A DNA stretch of 64,000 nt, from assembly GCA_041859045.1 (NCBI GenBank), contig JBHELB010000039.1:62001-126000 (forward strand), written 5' to 3'. Source of the stretch: JBHELB01 sp041859045 (GTDB lineage Bacteria > Hydrogenedentota > Hydrogenedentia > Hydrogenedentales > SLHB01). The notes beneath the pieces are model-generated. The model ran no database searches. It saw only the letters and a list, made by a program, of their open reading frames with translations, and was not told the DNA's origin. Of this stretch, positions 36,044-44,575 are shown one piece after another (the first letter of the stretch is position 1; each line of letters begins with the position of its first letter). The position numbers and the translations under genes were made by a program.

Positions 36044-38845
36044 GTGAAACGAGCGCTATACAAAATCCGCCTTCCGCTGCACCTTGTCACCATCATGCTG
36101 GGCATGAGTGGCGTGTTGTTTGCTCGCCAACTCGAAGACCCCCTGCTGCAAACCTTGGTCGTTCTGTTCAGCGTAGCGGTGTCGGTATTTGCGGGGGGGA
36201 ATTTGCTCGCGCGGCTGCCCGGACGCGGTCTGGAGCGCTGGTTGGCCATTGGCGGCCTGACGATGTTGGTCGTGGGCGCGGGGGTGACTCTTTCCGGGTT
36301 CTACGACACGCTGCGCGTGCTGTCCGAAGTGCCCGCGGAAGTGCGGGAGTGGTCGCGCTGGGTGGGCCTTGGCAGTCTGATGCTCGGATTGGTGGCGATT
36401 GTGTTTATGGTCGCACGCACGGGCGAAGAGATCGAGAGCATCGCCGAGCGTTTTCGCTATTTGGCGGACCACATGACCGAGGGGTTTGTGCTGACCAGCG
36501 CTGACGGGCGCATTGCCTTTGTGAATCAGCGCTTTCTCGAGATGACCGGACTCAGCCGGAAAGAGACCGTCGGCGTACTGGCGCAGAGTCTTGTCGAGCG
36601 GCTGCGTATTGCGGAGATGCCGTCTCACCTGGAACGCCGCCGCCGCGGCGTGGCTTCGGAGTACCAAGTCGCCTATCGGCGTGGCGAAGAGACGCTGCAA
36701 TTCTGGGTGAGTGGCACGCCGATCTACAATCGGCGGGGGCATTTGGCGGGCAGCGTCGCCACCTTTCGCGACATCACGGAACAGCATGAAATGGGCAAGC
36801 GCCTTGAGCGTTACGCCCACGGCTTGCAGCAATTGGTCGAGGACCGCACGCAAAAGCTCCGCCAATCAGAGCAACGTCTGCGCGATTTGCTTCTGCACAT
36901 GAACGAGGGGTTCATTACGGTGGACTCTTCTTTTAAGGTGCGGTTCGCGAACCACCGCATCTGCGAACTGTTACGACGGCCTGCCGCCGAGGTCACAGGA
37001 CGCGATCTATTCGAGTTCGTCGAGCCGGCGGATCGCGCCCGGCTGCTGGACTTGTTCGAAGGACAGGAGATTCCGGAAGCCGAGCGGACGCAACAGGAGT
37101 TCAACCTGTTGCAGTCGGGGGGCGGCGTCGCGCCGGTGGTGGTGGCCATTGCCTCGGTGTCGGAAGCGGCGGAAAGCGGCCCGCGCTTTTCGCTGGTGAT
37201 CACCGACATCCGCGACCTCAAACATATGCAACGGCAACTCGAGCTTCGCGCCGCTGAACTCGAGGCGACCAACGAGGAGCTGAAGTCGATAGACCGCGCC
37301 AAAGACGGCTTCCTTTCGAACGTCTCGCACGAGTTGCGCACCCCACTGAGTACGATCCGCGGCTACCTCGAAATGCTGACGGCGGGGAATTTGGGTTCGC
37401 TCGAACCCGCGCAGACGAATGCGCTCAAGGTCATGACGCGAAATGCGCAGCGTCTTTCCATGCTGATCGACGAGATGATTGAGTTCAGTCGCATGGAAAT
37501 CCGCGGAATCGCGTTGCAGCAGACGCTGTTTTCGCTGGAGACGTTTGTGCAGGAAAGCGCGGCGTCGATGCAACCCCAGGTGCTCGCGCGCGGCCTCAGC
37601 ATCGCGATTGACTATCCGGACTCCTGCCCCGCTTCTCTTTGGGCAGACCGAAAGCGATTGCTTCAAGTGCTCGGCATCCTGCTGTCCAACGCGATCAAGT
37701 TCAGCCACGAAGGCGGCGAGATTGTCATCCGGGTGCGGCGCGGTGCCCACGGCGCGGTCTCCTTCGCGGTCGAGGACCGCGGCATTGGCATCGACGCCGC
37801 CCACCAGCGGCGCGTATTCGACAAATTTTTCCAAGTGGACAGTTCGCTTTCGCGCAATTACGAAGGCGCGGGGATTGGCTTGTCAATTGCCAAGAGCATC
37901 GTCGAAGCGCATGGCGGACACCTTTCTCTCGAGAGCGAACTTGGCAAGGGCAGCACGTTCAGCGTGGAACTTCCCGCAGCGTTGTTTGATCCGGCGACGG
38001 TGGTGGACCGCACGGAGGCGCTGAGCGGCCTGCGTGTTTTGTGGGTGGCGGAGGAAGCCGCGTTTCGTGCGCCGGTGACGCAGGTGTTGCGGTCCTGCGG
38101 TTGCACGGTGCAGGACGTCAACAATGTGTACGAGGCGTTGCGTCTGGCCTCCGCTGATCCGCCGGACGTGCTGATCTGCGACGAGGCGTTGGCGGGACAA
38201 GGCACGACGAGTATTGGCGTTCGTCTTCGGCAAAGCGAACAAAGCGCAGGCATACCTCTCCTGATTCTGGGCGGCACAACGCCGACGACGGTGACTTGGG
38301 GAGGAGAATGGGATGCGGCGCCCACGGAACACTTGCCAAAGCCCTTTACCCCGACGCGGCTTGTGGAGCATATTCGTGGCCTTTGCCTGGGAATTATGGA
38401 TCCCCCCCAGGAGCCGCCGTCGTCAGGAGCGCCACGTCAACCAGTGACGGTGGCGGTTGGAACCGACAAAGATTTTCTGGAATGGCTTGGAGCGGTATTG
38501 CGCCGACGAGATGTGGTATGTTACACGGCGTCTAGCGTCGATCAAGCCGCTCGATTGAGTTATTCCGCGGATCCGTGTGTCGTTTTTCTCGATGGCGACG
38601 CGCTGGACCGCCCCGCCGAGGAGGCGGTATCGAACGTCCGCGATTACGGCATCTTCGATGACTCCCCGGTATATGTGTTGAGTGGATTTGCGCCCGGCGA
38701 CCGAGATATCGCGGGCGCGGCGGGGTTTCTGTTGAAACCGTTTTCCGCCGGTGATTTGATGGAAGTGGTTTCGTACGCCAATCGCCCGGCCACCCGGTCC
38801 TTCGAACGGGACGGCGCGGGCTCGACCGAAGGAATCGACTCATGA
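36044..38845 (+). CDS. Membrane hybrid sensor histidine kinase with two PAS and two receiver-like domains
   Basis: The 933-residue protein starts at GTG 36044. Four hydrophobic segments (about 9-27, 33-52, 62-82, 105-125) form a membrane sensor. A PAS/PAC (about 140-250), a coiled coil and a second PAS (about 285-390) lead to HisKA with His429 in FLSNVSHELRTPLSTIRGYL and a HATPase with DRGIGIDAAHQRRVFDKF and GIGLSIAKSIVEAHGG. Two receiver-like domains follow (about 665-785 and 800-920). Both keep a candidate Asp (LICDEAL; VFLDGDAL) and a Lys-Pro (LPKPF; LLKPF), but the first has Glu instead of Asp in the acidic pocket. The stop overlaps the next gene as ATGA, so the kinase is translationally coupled to a D-Ala-D-Ala carboxypeptidase. 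The signal is unknown. Confidence 0.88.
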   Translation: MKRALYKIRLPLHLVTIMLGMSGVLFARQLEDPLLQTLVVLFSVAVSVFAGGNLLARLPGRGLERWLAIGGLTMLVVGAGVTLSGFYDTLRVLSEVPAEVREWSRWVGLGSLMLGLVAIVFMVARTGEEIESIAERFRYLADHMTEGFVLTSADGRIAFVNQRFLEMTGLSRKETVGVLAQSLVERLRIAEMPSHLERRRRGVASEYQVAYRRGEETLQFWVSGTPIYNRRGHLAGSVATFRDITEQHEMGKRLERYAHGLQQLVEDRTQKLRQSEQRLRDLLLHMNEGFITVDSSFKVRFANHRICELLRRPAAEVTGRDLFEFVEPADRARLLDLFEGQEIPEAERTQQEFNLLQSGGGVAPVVVAIASVSEAAESGPRFSLVITDIRDLKHMQRQLELRAAELEATNEELKSIDRAKDGFLSNVSHELRTPLSTIRGYLEMLTAGNLGSLEPAQTNALKVMTRNAQRLSMLIDEMIEFSRMEIRGIALQQTLFSLETFVQESAASMQPQVLARGLSIAIDYPDSCPASLWADRKRLLQVLGILLSNAIKFSHEGGEIVIRVRRGAHGAVSFAVEDRGIGIDAAHQRRVFDKFFQVDSSLSRNYEGAGIGLSIAKSIVEAHGGHLSLESELGKGSTFSVELPAALFDPATVVDRTEALSGLRVLWVAEEAAFRAPVTQVLRSCGCTVQDVNNVYEALRLASADPPDVLICDEALAGQGTTSIGVRLRQSEQSAGIPLLILGGTTPTTVTWGGEWDAAPTEHLPKPFTPTRLVEHIRGLCLGIMDPPQEPPSSGAPRQPVTVAVGTDKDFLEWLGAVLRRRDVVCYTASSVDQAARLSYSADPCVVFLDGDALDRPAEEAVSNVRDYGIFDDSPVYVLSGFAPGDRDIAGAAGFLLKPFSAGDLMEVVSYANRPATRSFERDGAGSTEGIDS

Positions 38846-40191
38846 CCCGGAATGCCTGGACTCTATGTGGACTGCTGTTGGTGAGCGTGCTGTGCACCGT
38901 GTGGACGACCGATGCGTGGGCGGCGACGAAGAAGACAAGCACCGAATCGAAATCGAAAGCGACGCAGACAAAACAGACGAAAGCCGCCAAAACCGCCCCG
39001 AAAAAAGCGGTCAAGACGAATGTCCAAGTGAAGCCCCGCGCGAAGACAAAAGCGCCTGCGGCCCCGGCAAAGGAAGCGGATGATGAGAGCGCGGCGGACA
39101 GCGCAAGCGCGCAAGGCGGCGTCAGCTCCATCTGCATCGAGGCCGATTCCGGCGCGGTGCTTTCGGAGAGCAATGCCGATGCGGTGAAACCGCCTGCGAG
39201 CATGATCAAGATGGCGCTGATGTTGATGGTGGTGGAGGGGCTTGATCAGAAGAAGTGGACGATTGATCAGCCTATCACCGTCTCCGCGCACGCGGAGTCC
39301 ATGGGGGGAAGCCAAGTGGCCCTCAAGACGGGCGAGTCGTTTCCGCTCGAGCACATGATGCACGCGATCGCGGTGGCCTCGGCGAACGACGCCGCGATGG
39401 CGGTCGCCGAAGCGTTGTGGGGCAGCGAGGATGCCTACAAACAGGCCGCAAACGAGCGGTTCAAGCAGTTGGGCATGACACATACGGTGATGCGCAGCGT
39501 GCACGGGCTTCCGCCTTCGCGCGGCGAGCAAGGCGATGAGACGACCGCGCGCGACATGGCGCTGCTGGGGCGCGAATGCGTCAAGCATCCCAAGATTCTT
39601 GAGTGGTCGTCAATAAAGTCGCTGCAGTTCCGTCCGGAAGAGTTCCCGCACCCGAGCACGAATAAATTGCTCTGGCGTATGGAAAACTGCGACGGCCTCA
39701 AGACGGGATTCACCGGCGCCGCCGGATTCTGTGTTACCGCCACGGCGAAGCGCAACGACGTTCGCCTGATCAGCGTGGTCATGGGATCGCCCAGCAAGTA
39801 TGGCCGTTTTAATCTTGCCGCCGAACTGATTGACAAAGGCGTCGCGCAGGTTGAGCGCCGGAAGATGTTCGCCGCCGGGGACGACTTGCCGCAGGAAATC
39901 GAGGTAGCCAACTTCGAACCGGTCCGCGTCAAGCTAAGTTGCGCGCAGGATGTCTGGTTCTGCACCACGAAGAGCAATTGGGCCAATGTGCAATATCAGA
40001 TCACCGCGCCGAAGCCGCTGCGTGCGCCGATCAAAGCGGGCGATCATGTAGCGGACCTCGAAATTACGCTTAACGGCGCGGTTGTGGCAAAAGCGCCGCT
40101 TACGGTGAAGACCGATCTTCCCGAGGCGGGCTGGCGTTGGAAGTTGATTCAGGGCGCGTCGGCCGCACCAGCGGCCCCGCCCGCAGGCTGA
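38842..40191 (+). CDS. D-alanyl-D-alanine carboxypeptidase (PBP5-like, peptidase S11)
   Basis: The 449-residue protein has a signal peptide (1-27, AWA), then about 65 residues of Lys/Thr/Ala/Pro-rich linker, unusual for the family. The S11 catalytic core follows: S-x-x-K in KPPASMIKMALML, S-x-N in AVASANDAAMAVAE and K-T-G in NCDGLKTGFTGAAG. A C-terminal beta domain (about 335-430) resembles PBP5 domain II, but there is no obvious terminal amphipathic anchor. It trims the terminal D-Ala of peptidoglycan pentapeptides in the periplasm. The basic linker could associate with anionic wall polymers. It is coupled to the hybrid kinase. Confidence 0.9.
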   Translation: MTRNAWTLCGLLLVSVLCTVWTTDAWAATKKTSTESKSKATQTKQTKAAKTAPKKAVKTNVQVKPRAKTKAPAAPAKEADDESAADSASAQGGVSSICIEADSGAVLSESNADAVKPPASMIKMALMLMVVEGLDQKKWTIDQPITVSAHAESMGGSQVALKTGESFPLEHMMHAIAVASANDAAMAVAEALWGSEDAYKQAANERFKQLGMTHTVMRSVHGLPPSRGEQGDETTARDMALLGRECVKHPKILEWSSIKSLQFRPEEFPHPSTNKLLWRMENCDGLKTGFTGAAGFCVTATAKRNDVRLISVVMGSPSKYGRFNLAAELIDKGVAQVERRKMFAAGDDLPQEIEVANFEPVRVKLSCAQDVWFCTTKSNWANVQYQITAPKPLRAPIKAGDHVADLEITLNGAVVAKAPLTVKTDLPEAGWRWKLIQGASAAPAAPPAG

Positions 40192-40204
40192 CGAGGTCCC
40201 TCGC

Positions 40205-40903
40205 ATGCGCATCTTGGCCCTTGATACCAGCACGCACGTGATCGCCGTGGCGGTGTGCCGTGACGGCGCGCCGCTTGCCGAAACCTGGGTTGACGCCGAC
40301 CGGGCGCACTCCGAACGGCTGCTGGAAACCGTCGGTTGGGTGCTGCGGGAAGCAGCGCTTGACCTGAACGCGTTGGATGCGTTGGCGGTCTCCGTCGGGC
40401 CGGGGTCGTTTACCGGACTGCGCGTGGGCGTGGCTGCGGCGAAAGGCCTTGCCCTTGGCGCGAACCTCCCGCTGATCGGCGTCCCCACGCTCGACGCGTT
40501 GTCGCGCCTGGCCGCGGGATACGATGGCGTGGTTGTGCCATTGCTGGATGCGCGAATGCAGGAAGTCTTTGGCGCGCGTTACCGGTTTGTCGACGGACAG
40601 CGCACGATCGAACGCACTGCTGCCGTGGGGCCGGTGGAAGATTTTCTGGATGACCTTCCGGAGCGTGTGCATTTCCTGGGCGACGGCGCACGGCTCTATG
40701 CGGACCGTATTCAGGCGCGCGTGCCTGGAGCCCTGTTTGCTCCGGCGCTTCACAACATGCCCCGCGCATCGGCGGTGGCGCTGGAGGCGGAGGCCCTAGC
40801 ACAGGCCGGTCCCTTGCCCGACAGCGCGACGGTTGCGCCTGTTTATCTGCGTCTCTCGCAACCGGAGGAGAAACGGCGCCGCGAGACACAGGCTTCGGCA
40901 TGA
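40205..40903 (+). CDS. tsaB: tRNA threonylcarbamoyladenosine biosynthesis protein TsaB
   Basis: The 232-residue ASKHA-fold protein has MRILALDTSTHVIAVAV at its start, the TsaB signature SVGPGSFTGLRVGVAAAKGLA and VPTLDALSRLA. TsaB dimerises with TsaD and, with TsaE, forms the complex that installs t6A at position 37 of ANN-decoding tRNAs. It overlaps rimI by ATGA, a common tsaB-rimI pairing in bacteria. tsaD and tsaE are not in the window. Confidence 0.94.
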   Translation: MRILALDTSTHVIAVAVCRDGAPLAETWVDADRAHSERLLETVGWVLREAALDLNALDALAVSVGPGSFTGLRVGVAAAKGLALGANLPLIGVPTLDALSRLAAGYDGVVVPLLDARMQEVFGARYRFVDGQRTIERTAAVGPVEDFLDDLPERVHFLGDGARLYADRIQARVPGALFAPALHNMPRASAVALEAEALAQAGPLPDSATVAPVYLRLSQPEEKRRRETQASA

Positions 40904-41367
40904 GCGACGGACCGCGCCTGCGTTTTGAACGTCTCGCCGCGCACCATCTCGATGACGTGCTCGTGATTGAGAGCGAAGCGTACCCCGAGCCGTGGACGCG
41001 TGGGATGTTCCAACAGGAAATCGACAGCGATCTCTCGCAGTTTTTTGTCATGTACGTGGAGGACGCACTGTGCGGCTACGGCGGTTTCTGGAAGGTCGTT
41101 GATGAAGCCCACATCACCAACGTGGCCGTCTGCGCGCAACGCCGCGGGCAAGGTCTTGGCCGCGCATTGATGGAGTTTCTACTCGACCACGCCGTTCAAC
41201 TTGAACTCCGCCTTGCCACCCTCGAAGTCCGTCTGTCCAATCTCGCCGCGCGCAATCTATACCTGGGCCTTGGGTTTCGCCCCGTCGGCATCCGCAAAGA
41301 CTACTATCCCAAACCTCTCGAAGATGCGCTCGTCATGATCAAGGACCTTCCCACGCGTTTGCCGTAG
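40900..41367 (+). CDS. rimI: Ribosomal-protein-S18-alanine N-acetyltransferase RimI
   Basis: The 155-residue GNAT protein has a start ERLAAHHLDDVLVIESEAY, YPEPWTRGMFQQEI (the RimI PWT motif), GYGGFWKVVDEAHITNVAV, the acetyl-CoA loop CAQRRGQGLGRALMEFLL, and the C-terminal NLAARNLYLGLGFRPVGIR. It acetylates the N-terminus of ribosomal protein S18. The start overlaps the tsaB stop as ATGA, supporting the assignment. Confidence 0.92.
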   Translation: MSDGPRLRFERLAAHHLDDVLVIESEAYPEPWTRGMFQQEIDSDLSQFFVMYVEDALCGYGGFWKVVDEAHITNVAVCAQRRGQGLGRALMEFLLDHAVQLELRLATLEVRLSNLAARNLYLGLGFRPVGIRKDYYPKPLEDALVMIKDLPTRLP

Positions 41368-41384
41368 TCTTACGCGAGCGTTTT

Positions 41385-41414
41385 TTCGCATTTCCCGTGG
41401 CTTTACTGTAGAAT
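41385..41414 (+). promoter_or_regulatory. Possible promoter for the aminotransferase/DAHP synthase unit
   Basis: TTCGCA (41385-41390), 18 bases, TAGAAT (41409-41414), roughly 75 bases before ATG 41488. The -35 matches in four of six positions. Confidence 0.3.
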
Positions 41415-41487
41415 AGGGGACTTTTAGCCGAACGTGCACCGGGCGCACGAGAGGCGGATGAACGGTATGACGAGAAAGGGCAGAACG

Positions 41488-42678
41488 ATGTTTGACGCAC
41501 TGGATATGGTGCCGGCGGATGCAATTCTCGGGTTGACCGAAGCGTTCAAGAAGGATCCGACGCCGGGCAAGATCAACCTTGGCGTGGGCGTTTATAAGGA
41601 TGAGGCAGGCAATACGCCGGTTTTCGCGGCGGTGAAAGCCGCCGAGCAGCGCCTGCTCGAAACGGAGAAGTCGAAATCCTATCTCAGCATCGAAGGTTCG
41701 GCCGAGTACGCGGTGTGCGTGCAAGAAATGCTTTTCGGCGCGGACGGCGAGCCGAATACGTCGCAACGCGTGGCCACGGCGCATACGCCGGGCGGCACGG
41801 CGGCGTTGCGCGTCGCGGCGGATTTCATCAAGGCGAAGTTTCCGAAAGCGGCGGTGTGGCAGAGCGAACCGACATGGCCCAATCACCCGCAGATCTTCCG
41901 CGCGGCGGGGGTCGAGGTAAAGACGTACCCTTACTACGACGCGGCCGCGAAGGGGCTCGCATTTGATCGGATGCTGTCGGCGCTGGACCAAGTGCCCGCG
42001 GGCGATTTTGTGCTGCTGCATGCGTGCTGCCATAACCCGAGCGGCATGGACCCTGAACCGGTGCAGTGGAAGGCGGTCGCGGAATTGGCGCTGCGCAAGG
42101 GGTTTGTCCCGCTGTTTGACTTCGCGTACCAGGGGTTGGGCGACGGCATCGCGGAAGACGCGGTGGGTCTGGCGGAGTTCGTGAAGACGGGACAAGAGAT
42201 GCTCGTGTGTTCGTCCTTCTCGAAAAACTTCGGCCTGTACAACGAGCGCGTCGGCGCGTTGAGCGTGGTGGGTTCGTCTCCGGACGCGGCGGAACGCGCG
42301 CTGAGCCACGTAAAGACCAGCATTCGCGCGAACTACTCGAATCCGCCTTCGCACGGCGGCGCGGTGGTCTCCACGATTCTGCGCGACGCGGCGTTGCGTT
42401 CGCAGTGGGACGCGGAAGTGAAGACCATGCGCGAGCGCATTCACGGCATGCGCAAACTGTTTGTTGAGACGCTCAAGGCGAAGGGCGTGACGCGCGATTT
42501 CTCGTTCCTGACGCGGCAGCGCGGCATGTTCTCGTTCTCGGGTTTGACCAAGGAACAGGTACTTGAGCTGCGCGCGAAGTACGCGATCTACATTGTCGAT
42601 TCGGGCCGCATCAACGTTGCCGGTATGACCGCGGCGAACATGGACCGTCTGTGCGAGGCGGTGGCGTCGGTACTGTAG
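41488..42678 (+). CDS. Aspartate/aromatic amino acid aminotransferase (class I, Ia)
   Basis: The 396-residue length is exactly that of AspC/TyrB enzymes. It has GKINLGVGVYKDEAGNTPV at the N-terminus, HTPGGTAALRVAADFI, WPNHPQIFRAAGVEVKTYPYYD, LLHACCHNPSGMDP, the PLP-lysine site SSFSKNFGLYNERVGAL and SGRINVAGM with the substrate Arg. It transfers amino groups between aspartate or aromatic amino acids and 2-oxoglutarate. ATG 41488 is preferred over upstream ATGs because AAAGGG sits 8 bases before it and the protein then matches the family. Next to DAHP synthase, an aromatic amino acid role is plausible. Confidence 0.93.
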   Translation: MFDALDMVPADAILGLTEAFKKDPTPGKINLGVGVYKDEAGNTPVFAAVKAAEQRLLETEKSKSYLSIEGSAEYAVCVQEMLFGADGEPNTSQRVATAHTPGGTAALRVAADFIKAKFPKAAVWQSEPTWPNHPQIFRAAGVEVKTYPYYDAAAKGLAFDRMLSALDQVPAGDFVLLHACCHNPSGMDPEPVQWKAVAELALRKGFVPLFDFAYQGLGDGIAEDAVGLAEFVKTGQEMLVCSSFSKNFGLYNERVGALSVVGSSPDAAERALSHVKTSIRANYSNPPSHGGAVVSTILRDAALRSQWDAEVKTMRERIHGMRKLFVETLKAKGVTRDFSFLTRQRGMFSFSGLTKEQVLELRAKYAIYIVDSGRINVAGMTAANMDRLCEAVASVL

Positions 42679-42694
42679 GGCAAGGACGCGAGGT

Positions 42695-43759
42695 ATGCCC
42701 CAATCGCTGAGAAACAAGACGCAAGACGTCAACGTCGTCGAGTTCATCCCGCTGATCACGCCGCGGGCGCTCAAGGCCGAGTTGCCTACGCGCAAGGTGC
42801 ACAGCGACACGGTGGTGCGCGGCCGCGACGCGGTGAAGCGGGTGCTCGCGGGCGAGGATCCGCGTTTCCTGGTGATTGTGGGCCCGTGTTCCATTCACGA
42901 CGAAGCCGCCGCGTTGGACTACGCGAAACGTCTTGCGGCGCTGGCGGCTGAAGTCAAGGATCGCATGTTGGTCCTGATGCGCGTGTACTTTGAAAAACCG
43001 CGTACGACCATCGGCTGGAAAGGCCTCATCAGCGATCCGCGGCTCGACGGCACGAACGACATGAGCGCAGGGCTGGCCGTTGCGCGCAAGCTTCTGCTCG
43101 AAGTGAATGCCCTAGGCTTGCCCGCTGCGACGGAACTGCTGGATCCGATCGTGCCGCAGTACATCGCCGACCTCGTGAGCTGGACTGCCGTCGGCGCGCG
43201 TACGACGGAGTCGCAGACCCACCGCGAGATGGCCAGCGGATTGTCCATGCCGGTCGGGTTCAAGAACTCCACCGAAGGCAACCTCCAGATCGCCGTCGAC
43301 GCGATGCAGTCCGCGCGCAATTCGCACAGTTTCCTCGGTATCGATCAGGAAGGCCGCACGTGTGTCGTGTCGACCAGCGGCAATATCTGGGGTCACATCA
43401 TTCTGCGGGGCGGCCCCAACAACAAGCCCAATTATGATGCCGCGAGCGTTGCATCGGCGGTCGAAAAACTCGAGAAAGCCAAGCTGCCGCCGCTCGTAAT
43501 GGTCGATTGCAGTCACGCGAACAGCGCCAAGAAACCGGAGCGGCAAGGCGAAGTGCTGCGGAGCTGTATTGGCCAGCGCGTGGCGGGCAACCGCGCCCTG
43601 ATCGGCGCGATGCTCGAAAGCAACCTCTTCGGCGGCAGTCAACCGCTTCCGCCCGACGGCAAACCCACCCAATACGGCGTGTCGATCACGGATCCCTGTC
43701 TGGATTGGGACAATACCGCCGCCCTGCTGCGCGAGGCGTATACTCTGCTGGGCAAATGA
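42695..43759 (+). CDS. 3-deoxy-7-phosphoheptulonate (DAHP) synthase, class I alpha
   Basis: The 354-residue enzyme has the AroF/G/H features: VIVGPCSIHDEAAALDYA, MRVYFEKPRTTIGWKGL, DPRLDGTNDMSAGL, GARTTESQTHREMASGL, GFKNSTEGNLQIAVDA and VMVDCSHANSAKKPE. It condenses PEP and erythrose 4-phosphate, the first step of the shikimate pathway. The N-terminal regulatory extension is present, so feedback inhibition by an aromatic amino acid is expected. I cannot tell Phe, Tyr and Trp types apart by eye. It is co-directional with the aminotransferase 16 bases upstream and overlaps the next gene by ATGA. Confidence 0.94.
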   Translation: MPQSLRNKTQDVNVVEFIPLITPRALKAELPTRKVHSDTVVRGRDAVKRVLAGEDPRFLVIVGPCSIHDEAAALDYAKRLAALAAEVKDRMLVLMRVYFEKPRTTIGWKGLISDPRLDGTNDMSAGLAVARKLLLEVNALGLPAATELLDPIVPQYIADLVSWTAVGARTTESQTHREMASGLSMPVGFKNSTEGNLQIAVDAMQSARNSHSFLGIDQEGRTCVVSTSGNIWGHIILRGGPNNKPNYDAASVASAVEKLEKAKLPPLVMVDCSHANSAKKPERQGEVLRSCIGQRVAGNRALIGAMLESNLFGGSQPLPPDGKPTQYGVSITDPCLDWDNTAALLREAYTLLGK

Positions 43760-44481
43760 GCCGCCCGGCCAAGAATCCGCAAAGCGCGCTCGAGGATATC
43801 TACCGGCGTTTGCTCGCGCACTTCGGCCCAACGCATTGGTGGCCCGGCGACACGCCCTTCGAGATCGCCGTCGGCGCGATCCTGACCCAGAACACCGCCT
43901 GGACCAACGTCGAGCGGGCCATCGCCAACCTCAAACGCGCCCATCTGCTGTCGCCCAAGGCCATTCTTGACGCCCACGACGACCGCCTGCACGAGGCCCT
44001 GCGTCCGTCGGGCTACTTCCGCATCAAGACCGCGCGTCTGCGCCATTTCTGCCGCTACCTCGAAGATCGCTACGCCGGGCGCATGGACCGCATGGCGCAG
44101 CGACCGCTCGTGGAACTGCGGCCCGAACTGCTCGAAGTGCCCGGCATCGGCCCCGAAACCGCCGACGATATCCTGCTCTACGCCTGCGACAAGCCCGTGT
44201 TCGTCGTCGACGCCTACACCCGCCGCATCCTCAGCCGCCACGGCCTCTGCGCCCCCGATATCAAATACGAACCCCTCCGCCGCCTGTTCGAAGACCACCT
44301 GCCCCCCGACGTCCATACATTCAAGGAATACCACGGCCTCATCGTCTACACCGGCAAAGACTTCTGCCGCCGCACCACCCCCCGCTGTGAGACCTGCCCC
44401 CTGGGGGCGATGCTGAAGGGGAAAACTGCAAATTTTGCAGAAAAGAAGATCGAGAGTGTAGATCCGAGTTCTCCGGCCTGA
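43756..44481 (+). CDS. Endonuclease III-like HhH-GPD DNA glycosylase
   Basis: The 241-residue protein starts in an ATGA overlap with the DAHP synthase. It has FEIAVGAILTQNTAWTNVE, the helix-hairpin-helix LEVPGIGPETADDILLYA and the catalytic Asp in VVDAYTRRIL. The Lys that gives Nth its lyase activity (GVGRKTAN in E. coli) is Glu here, so a monofunctional glycosylase is expected. Of the four iron-sulfur Cys, three are seen in FCRRTTPRCETCPLG; the fourth, expected six residues on, is missing. Similar sequences are annotated as endonuclease III domain or 3-methyladenine glycosylase-like proteins. It likely removes damaged or mismatched bases. Confidence 0.85.
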   Translation: MSRPAKNPQSALEDIYRRLLAHFGPTHWWPGDTPFEIAVGAILTQNTAWTNVERAIANLKRAHLLSPKAILDAHDDRLHEALRPSGYFRIKTARLRHFCRYLEDRYAGRMDRMAQRPLVELRPELLEVPGIGPETADDILLYACDKPVFVVDAYTRRILSRHGLCAPDIKYEPLRRLFEDHLPPDVHTFKEYHGLIVYTGKDFCRRTTPRCETCPLGAMLKGKTANFAEKKIESVDPSSPA

Positions 44482-44490
44482 TCGGGAACG

Positions 44491-44540
44491 TTTAATATGG
44501 AATTTTTCTTGCGCCATATTAAAGGCAGCCTTTAATATGG
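44491..44540. repeat. Three-copy TTTAATATGG operator-like repeat upstream of fic
   Basis: TTTAATATGG occurs at 44491-44500 and 44531-44540 and inverted at 44514-44523. The last two form a perfect 12-bp inverted repeat with a 3-base loop (CCATATTAAAGG, 44514-44525; CCTTTAATATGG, 44529-44540). It sits 35 bases before the Fic start in an AT-richer stretch. The arrangement looks like a regulator-binding site, possibly for the Fic protein's own C-terminal winged helix. It could also form a hairpin after the glycosylase gene. Confidence 0.6.
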
Positions 44541-44575
44541 GCGACGGCTGCGGGCATGTGAAAGGCACACGATAG

